Source of the DNA: an uncultured Eubacteriales bacterium
GTDB lineage: Bacteria > Bacillota > Clostridia > Christensenellales > Aristaeellaceae
Length of the DNA: 58,683 bases
NCBI GenBank assembly: GCA_902790525.1
Contig: CADASI010000035.1
Span: forward strand, 1 to 58,683
Direction of reading: 5' to 3'
Made by a program: the position numbers and the translations under genes. Of this stretch, positions 54,720 through 58,683 are shown in pieces (within the stretch, counting starts at the first letter, position 1; every line of letters starts with the position of its first letter). The notes beneath the pieces were generated by a model, which searched no databases, was not told the DNA's origin, and was given only the letters and a program-made list of their open reading frames with translations.

Positions 54720-55528
54720 CGGTATTTGCGGTGGATCAGAGCGCGGACAGCCTGCGCCATATTTCAAAGGTGCTCTCGGAGGTGCTGCCGGAGGGCGAGC
54801 TCAGGTGCTTTCAGAGCAGCCTGGAGGCCCTGGCCGCCGCCCGCGAAACCGAGGTGGACGCCGCCCTGCTGGAGGTCGATCTGCCCGAGCTCAACGGGCT
54901 GGACCTGGGGCAGTATTTAAAGGAGCTCTACCCCCTCGTGAACCTGATCTTCCTGTCCGAGGGGCGGGAGAAGTGCTTCGAGGCCCTGCAGATGCACTGC
55001 AGCGGCTACCTGCTCAAGCCCGCAGACGCCGAGGCCGCCCGGCGGGAGTTCGCCGACCTTCGCCACCCCGCCGAGCAGCAGAACCGCCGCCGGGTGTTCG
55101 CCCAGACCTTCGGCAACTTCGAGCTGTTCGTGGACGGCAAGCCCGTGGCGTTCAAGTACAGCCGCACCAAGGAGATCGTGGCGCTGCTGGTCAACAACCG
55201 GGGCGCGCAGACCACCAACGGGGAGATCATCGGTGCCCTGTGGGAGGACGACGGCGACCCGGACAGGAAGGCCTCCTACTTGAGCAACCTGCGCCAGGAC
55301 CTGCAGAACACATTAAAAAAGCTCCGCGCCACCGACATCATCGTCAAGCAGCGCGGCAGTCTGGCCATCGCCCCCAGCCGCATCGAGTGCGACCTCTACG
55401 ACTGGCTGGAGAAGAAAAAGGCGTCCAAGTACAGCTATCTCGGCGATTACATGAACCAGTACAGCTGGGCCGAATACGTCCACGCCGAGCTGGATGACAT
55501 CAGCTACGCCATGGAGGACGACGAATAG
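54716..55528 (+). CDS. SARP-type response regulator with a non-canonical receiver
   Basis: 270 residues: receiver (1-115), linker, then a winged-helix DNA-binding part with FGNFELFVDGKPV and SRTKEIVALLVNNRGA, followed by KASYLSNLRQDLQNTLKK, as in the SARP/BTAD regulators common in Clostridia. In the receiver the acidic pocket reads VDQS instead of VDDE, and the phospho-acceptor Asp is replaced by Glu53 in LLEVDLPELNG; Lys101 (YLLKP) and Ser81 are kept. The protein may thus be constitutively active or use another signal. It overlaps the preceding gene by 4 bp. Confidence 0.88.
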   Translation: MTVFAVDQSADSLRHISKVLSEVLPEGELRCFQSSLEALAAARETEVDAALLEVDLPELNGLDLGQYLKELYPLVNLIFLSEGREKCFEALQMHCSGYLLKPADAEAARREFADLRHPAEQQNRRRVFAQTFGNFELFVDGKPVAFKYSRTKEIVALLVNNRGAQTTNGEIIGALWEDDGDPDRKASYLSNLRQDLQNTLKKLRATDIIVKQRGSLAIAPSRIECDLYDWLEKKKASKYSYLGDYMNQYSWAEYVHAELDDISYAMEDDE

Positions 55529-55547
55529 CCACATCGCCCCCGGGGCA

Positions 55548-56168
55548 TTAAAGGTCCACGCCCCGCCTCAGGCTGCTCTCCGACACCAGGCCCAGCCAGG
55601 CGCGTATGAAACGGTTGTACGCCTCGGTGGGGTTTTCGGTGATGCGCTCAAGCCCGATGGCCTGCACCGCGTCCGCGCCGGGGACGGCGTGGGGGTCGGG
55701 CGTCTCGAAGGCGTACAGCGTCCGAAGCGCCGGACCGAAGCGCTCCCAGTTGGCGACCACCGGCGCGCCGGCGTCGTCCCGCAGCATGTACCCCGGCTCC
55801 ACCACGCCGTCGGCAGCCAGCGCGGACTTGTCCTCCCGCACCTTTCGCAAGAACTCCCAGCGCATGCTCTTGTAGGTGTCCAGCGTGATCTCTGGCGTGG
55901 CGTCGAGTATGTGCCCGCGCAGGAAGGCGGCGGTGAAGTAGGAGGCGCGGGGCCGGTTCAGGTACAGCAGCACGCGGGTCCAGTTGCGCTCGTCGGCGGA
56001 CATCCCGGGCTCCGCTTCCTCCCGAAGCACGGCGAGGGTCGATTCGTAGAAACGGTCGTATTCCACCTCCGTGGACGGTATCACCCGGCCGTGCCCGCAG
56101 TCGGGACACGTCGTGGGCTTGTCGGCGGAGGCAAACGTGTAATGGCAGCGTGGACAGGTAAACAGCAT
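55548..56168 (-). CDS. Zinc-ribbon protein of unknown function
   Basis: 206 residues. The N-terminus forms a zinc ribbon, C5/C8 (CPRC) and C21/C24 (CPDC), and the rest is helical and soluble with conserved-looking RFYESTLAVLREE and MRWEFLRKVREDK. I know no function. ATG 56168 is preferred, with GGAG upstream; an ATG 21 bp earlier has no ribosome site. It is convergent with the two-component operon and has its own promoter. Confidence 0.75.
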   Translation of the reverse strand: MLFTCPRCHYTFASADKPTTCPDCGHGRVIPSTEVEYDRFYESTLAVLREEAEPGMSADERNWTRVLLYLNRPRASYFTAAFLRGHILDATPEITLDTYKSMRWEFLRKVREDKSALAADGVVEPGYMLRDDAGAPVVANWERFGPALRTLYAFETPDPHAVPGADAVQAIGLERITENPTEAYNRFIRAWLGLVSESSLRRGVDL

Positions 56169-56218
56169 GGTCCAAACAACTCCGATCATAGTTTAAAACA
56201 TGTGCCCGGCACGGCTCT

Positions 56219-56247
56219 ATTCTATCATAGACGCGGTGCGCGGGCAA
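56219..56247 (-). promoter_or_regulatory. Promoter of the zinc-ribbon gene
   Basis: On the minus strand TTGCCC and TAGAAT are 17 nt apart with CTATGA before the -10 box. The sequence shares TTGCCCGCGC, CTATG and TAGAATAGAGCC with the sensor kinase promoter. Confidence 0.7.
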
Positions 56248-56328
56248 GTTTTAATTTTAAGCCCGTGTAAAACCCCGGTATTTAACCCGCCCCTTCACAA
56301 GATAACCGTGGGAGTAACCCGCATACCC

Positions 56329-56334
56329 TATAAT
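56329..56334 (+). promoter_or_regulatory. Possible -10 box of the surface protein gene
   Basis: TATAAT lies 71 nt before the ATG at 56405, but no convincing -35 box is visible at 16-18 nt. Confidence 0.35.
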
Positions 56335-56404
56335 TAACATGTATAGTTAGCGCCATTTTACACATCATGAGCCAGATATTACTACAATCCGAAGGGGCAG
56401 AGCC

Positions 56405-58587
56405 ATGAAACAGTTTATACCGCCCAAGGGTGACATCATATCCGGGAGGACGGGGCCCTCAAAGTAACCCTCCGTCGCGCGCTCAGCCTGGCCTTGATGA
56501 TGATGCTGTTCATCAATTCCGTGCCGTGCGCGTTGCTGACGTCGGCCGAGGAAAAGGGCGACGTCCCGGCCGCGGAAGAGCAGGTCCTGATCCACGCCGA
56601 AAGCGTGGACAAGCCCGTCCCCGAGGGCGTATACGACCTGGACGGCGGCGAGGCGGAGGGAGGCCTGACCTTCGACGACGATTCCGGCAAGGACGGCCGG
56701 GCGTCGGCGGAGGTCCCTGAGGAAGCGCCAGAGACCAAGCCGACCGAGCCGACCGAAGCCGAGCTCCCGGAGACGCCGGTTATACCGGAGACCCCCGTCG
56801 AGCCCGAGGCCCCCGTCGAACCGGAGGCCCCCGTCGAGCCGGAAGAACCCGTCGAGCCCGAAGAACCGGTCGAGCCGGAGGCCCCCGGCGAACCGGCAGC
56901 GCCCGAGACTGCGGAAGCGCCGCAGGCCCCGGAGGAGGGCACGGTCGCCAGGCCGGACGATGCGCCCGAGGGTCAGGATGCCGGGGATCAGGGCGACGCC
57001 GCTGCGACGGACCCGGCCAAGCAGCCGGACACGGAGGCCGAAGAACCGGCCAGCCAGCCGGATGAAGCGGCAACATAAGAGAATGAAGAACCCGCGGAGG
57101 AGGCTCCGGAAAAGAAGGAAGAATCCACAGAGGACCAGCCCGAAGGCGGCGAAAAGCCCGCCGACGATCAGCCCGAGGACGGCGAAAAGCCCGCCGACGA
57201 TCAGCCCGAGGACGGCGAAAAACCCGCCGACGATCAGCCCGAGGACGGCGAAAAGCCCGCCGACGATCAGCCCGAGCATGACGAGGAACCCGGCCAGGCG
57301 TCCGAACCCGCCGAACCCGAGGCCGCCTGCCCGGCGCAGTCCTTCACGGCCAGCGCGGGGCTGTTGAGCGTGACCGCGGAGGCCCCGGAGGGCGCGTTCC
57401 CCGAGGGCACCGTGATGGAGGTCCGCCGCGTGTTCAACGCGGACACCCTCTCGGACATCCGCGAGACCGTCGCGGAGGACTTCGTCGAGGTCAGGAAGGT
57501 CTACGCGGTGGACATCACCTTCCTGCACAACGGCGCGGAGGTCCAGCCGCGGATGCCCGTGTCCGTGGCCATGGGCGTGGACCGCATCAGGGAGAGCGAG
57601 GCGGCCGTGGTGGTCCATGTGGAGGACGGCGGCGCGCCGGTCGTGGTCGACCAGGTGCAGGACGACGTCGCGACCGTGGAGATCCAGCCCATCGGGGATG
57701 TATCGCCCGCCGGGGATGAATCGCCCGCCGAAGAAACCGATACTCCCGAGGAAACCGACACCCCCGAAGAAACCGATACCCCCGAGGATGCCGACATCCC
57801 CGGGGAGACCGACGCGCCCGAGACGCCCGCCGGGGACGCGGCGGCGCCCGAGACCATCGTCGAAGACGCCCCCGAATACACCCCCGAAGACGTCCCCGAT
57901 GACGCCGACGCGCCGCAGGAGGACGCCGAGGAAGCGCCGGACGACGAGGCGGTCGTGACGGCGGAGGCCGTCGATGCCGAGTACCGCGTCGTCGAGATCG
58001 AGGCGGATGCCTTCTCCATCTACGCCCTCGTGGTGACCCAGACCATCGAAAAGCTGTATATCGACGCCGAGGGCGCCTCCTGGAGGATTACCGTCGGCTA
58101 CGACCCCGACGCCGGCATCTCCGCCGACGCCGCGCTTGAGGTGCGCGAAGTCGAGGACCTGGACTGCCTCGCCCAGGCCGAGCGGCTGCTGCCCGAGGAC
58201 GAGCAGTTGTCCCAGGCCCGCTTCTTCGACATCACCATCATCGACGGGGGCGAGGCCGTGCAGCCCGCCGCGCCGGTGAACGTCTGCGTCGCGCTGGCGG
58301 ACGCGCCCGAGGGCACGGCCCGGGCGGTCCACTTCGGCGAGGACGGCGCGGCGCTGCTGGACGCGCAGCGCGAGGCGGACGGCATAATGTTTGACGCCGA
58401 GCGCTTCTCCACCTTTGGCCTGATGTTTTCAAATCGCGTCAGGAACGCCGGTGACTTTGATTTGACGAATTTTCTGACCTCCGTGGAGTTCACCGAGACG
58501 AACGGCACCTATCTGGGCGGCTCTGACGACCCCAACCCCATCCCCGTGCGGTTCGGCGACCATCACTATACCCTGAAGATGACCTAG
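56405..58587 (+). pseudogene. Acidic, repeat-rich exported surface protein, interrupted
   Basis: ATG 56405 (AAGGGG upstream) opens a frame that meets TAA at 56465. From about 56455 the next frame encodes LKVTLRRALSLALMMMLF, an obvious signal peptide core, so one G is missing in the GGGG run (56452-56455) or the ribosome shifts. That frame continues through Pro/Glu-rich repeats (VEPEAP/VEPEEP) to an in-frame TAA at 57076, then onward in the same frame as ENEEPAEEA with four 11-residue EDGEKPADDQP repeats. A more structured part follows (APEGAFPEGTVMEVRRVF, DIRETVAEDFVEVRKV, and again FSTFGLMF) up to a TAG at 58587. The structured part resembles Cna-B-type or SpaA-type adhesin modules. No anchor is seen before the end. 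Confidence 0.65.
57142..57273 (+). repeat. Four tandem 33-bp repeats in the surface protein gene
   Basis: Units at 57142, 57175, 57208 and 57241 encode EDGEKPADDQP; the first differs by two bases (GAAGGC for GAGGAC) and the third has AAAAA. The period is a multiple of 3, so copy number can change without a frameshift. It is not a CRISPR array: the units abut directly. Confidence 0.9.
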
Positions 58588-58683
58588 GCGATTGTAAAAG
58601 TCAGCACGGAACAGCGAGATGACGGGAACAACAAGCTCGGAATTACAAGAGGAAAGAAAGGGAAAAGAGCGAGAAAGAGAGAA
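58588..58683. other. Purine-rich tail at the window edge
   Basis: After the TAG stop the sequence turns strongly purine-rich (runs of G and A such as AAAGAAAGGGAAAAGAG) and loses the GC-rich codon pattern. No gene is visible. It could be a real intergenic region or low-quality sequence at a contig end. Confidence 0.4.

Noticed and set aside
57142-57273. 33-bp repeats as a CRISPR array
   Set aside because: The units are directly adjacent with no spacers, and they encode in-frame EDGEKPADDQP repeats.
57076-58587. Stop-codon reassignment to explain the TAA and TAG in the surface gene
   Set aside because: TAA, TAG and TGA all terminate other intact genes in the window, and the same gene also has a frameshift, so decay or error is simpler.
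1-58683. tRNA or rRNA genes
   Set aside because: I looked at the intergenic gaps on both strands and saw no cloverleaf or rRNA-like sequence.

Overview
The window reads as chromosomal DNA of a high-GC member of the Clostridia (Firmicutes), probably a gut-type anaerobe. The evidence is gene content and order: a coaBC-priA-def-fmt-rsmB-rlmN-PP2C-PASTA kinase-rsgA-rpe block, tig-clpP-clpX, an L10-leader ribosomal operon and SARP-type response regulators. Ribosome binding sites are strong GGAGG type and promoters are clean sigma-A type (TTGACA-17-TATAAT). I cannot name a genus from sequence alone. The last 100 bases are purine-rich and unlike the rest, so the right edge may be the end of a contig.

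Region 1 (about 0.3-26.4 kb, minus strand) is one long cell-surface polysaccharide cluster read from an extended -10 promoter near 26.7 kb. It encodes rhamnosyltransferases, a Wzm/Wzt ABC exporter whose ATPase carries a C-terminal carbohydrate-binding domain, and a methyltransferase/kinase-like/coiled-coil protein built like the WbdD chain terminators. It also has the dTDP-L-rhamnose genes rfbABCD, two sets of genes for decorating a glycan outside the membrane (Und-P-sugar synthase-type GT2, small flippase-like membrane proteins, large GT-C-like proteins), and an L-fucokinase/GDP-fucose pyrophosphorylase. Two of these genes (rfbA and the fucokinase) are disrupted as read. The membrane-protein section is much more AT-rich than the rest.

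Region 2 (26.8-31.2 kb, minus strand) is a ribosomal and transcription operon in an unusual order, rplJ-rplL-rpmG-secE-nusG-rplK-rplA, with an L10 leader and attenuator upstream. A UPF0175/DUF3368 toxin-antitoxin-like pair lies behind its promoter.

Region 3 (31.3-51.7 kb, plus strand) is housekeeping: trigger factor, ClpP, ClpX, a phosphoribosyltransferase-like protein, YicC, Gmk, RpoZ, CoaBC, PriA, two tandem peptide deformylases, Fmt, RsmB, RlmN, a PP2C phosphatase with a PASTA kinase, RsgA, Rpe and a membrane-anchored PpiC/SurA-like foldase. Three intergenic gaps are filled by repeat elements made of inverted arrays of 7-bp units, and a GTAGGGGC-type hairpin repeat recurs.

Region 4 (51.8-58.7 kb) has a hybrid sensor kinase, an unrecognised 162-residue protein and a SARP-type regulator whose receiver lacks the phospho-acceptor Asp. 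These are followed by a zinc-ribbon protein on the opposite strand and a large acidic repeat-containing surface protein gene that is interrupted as read.
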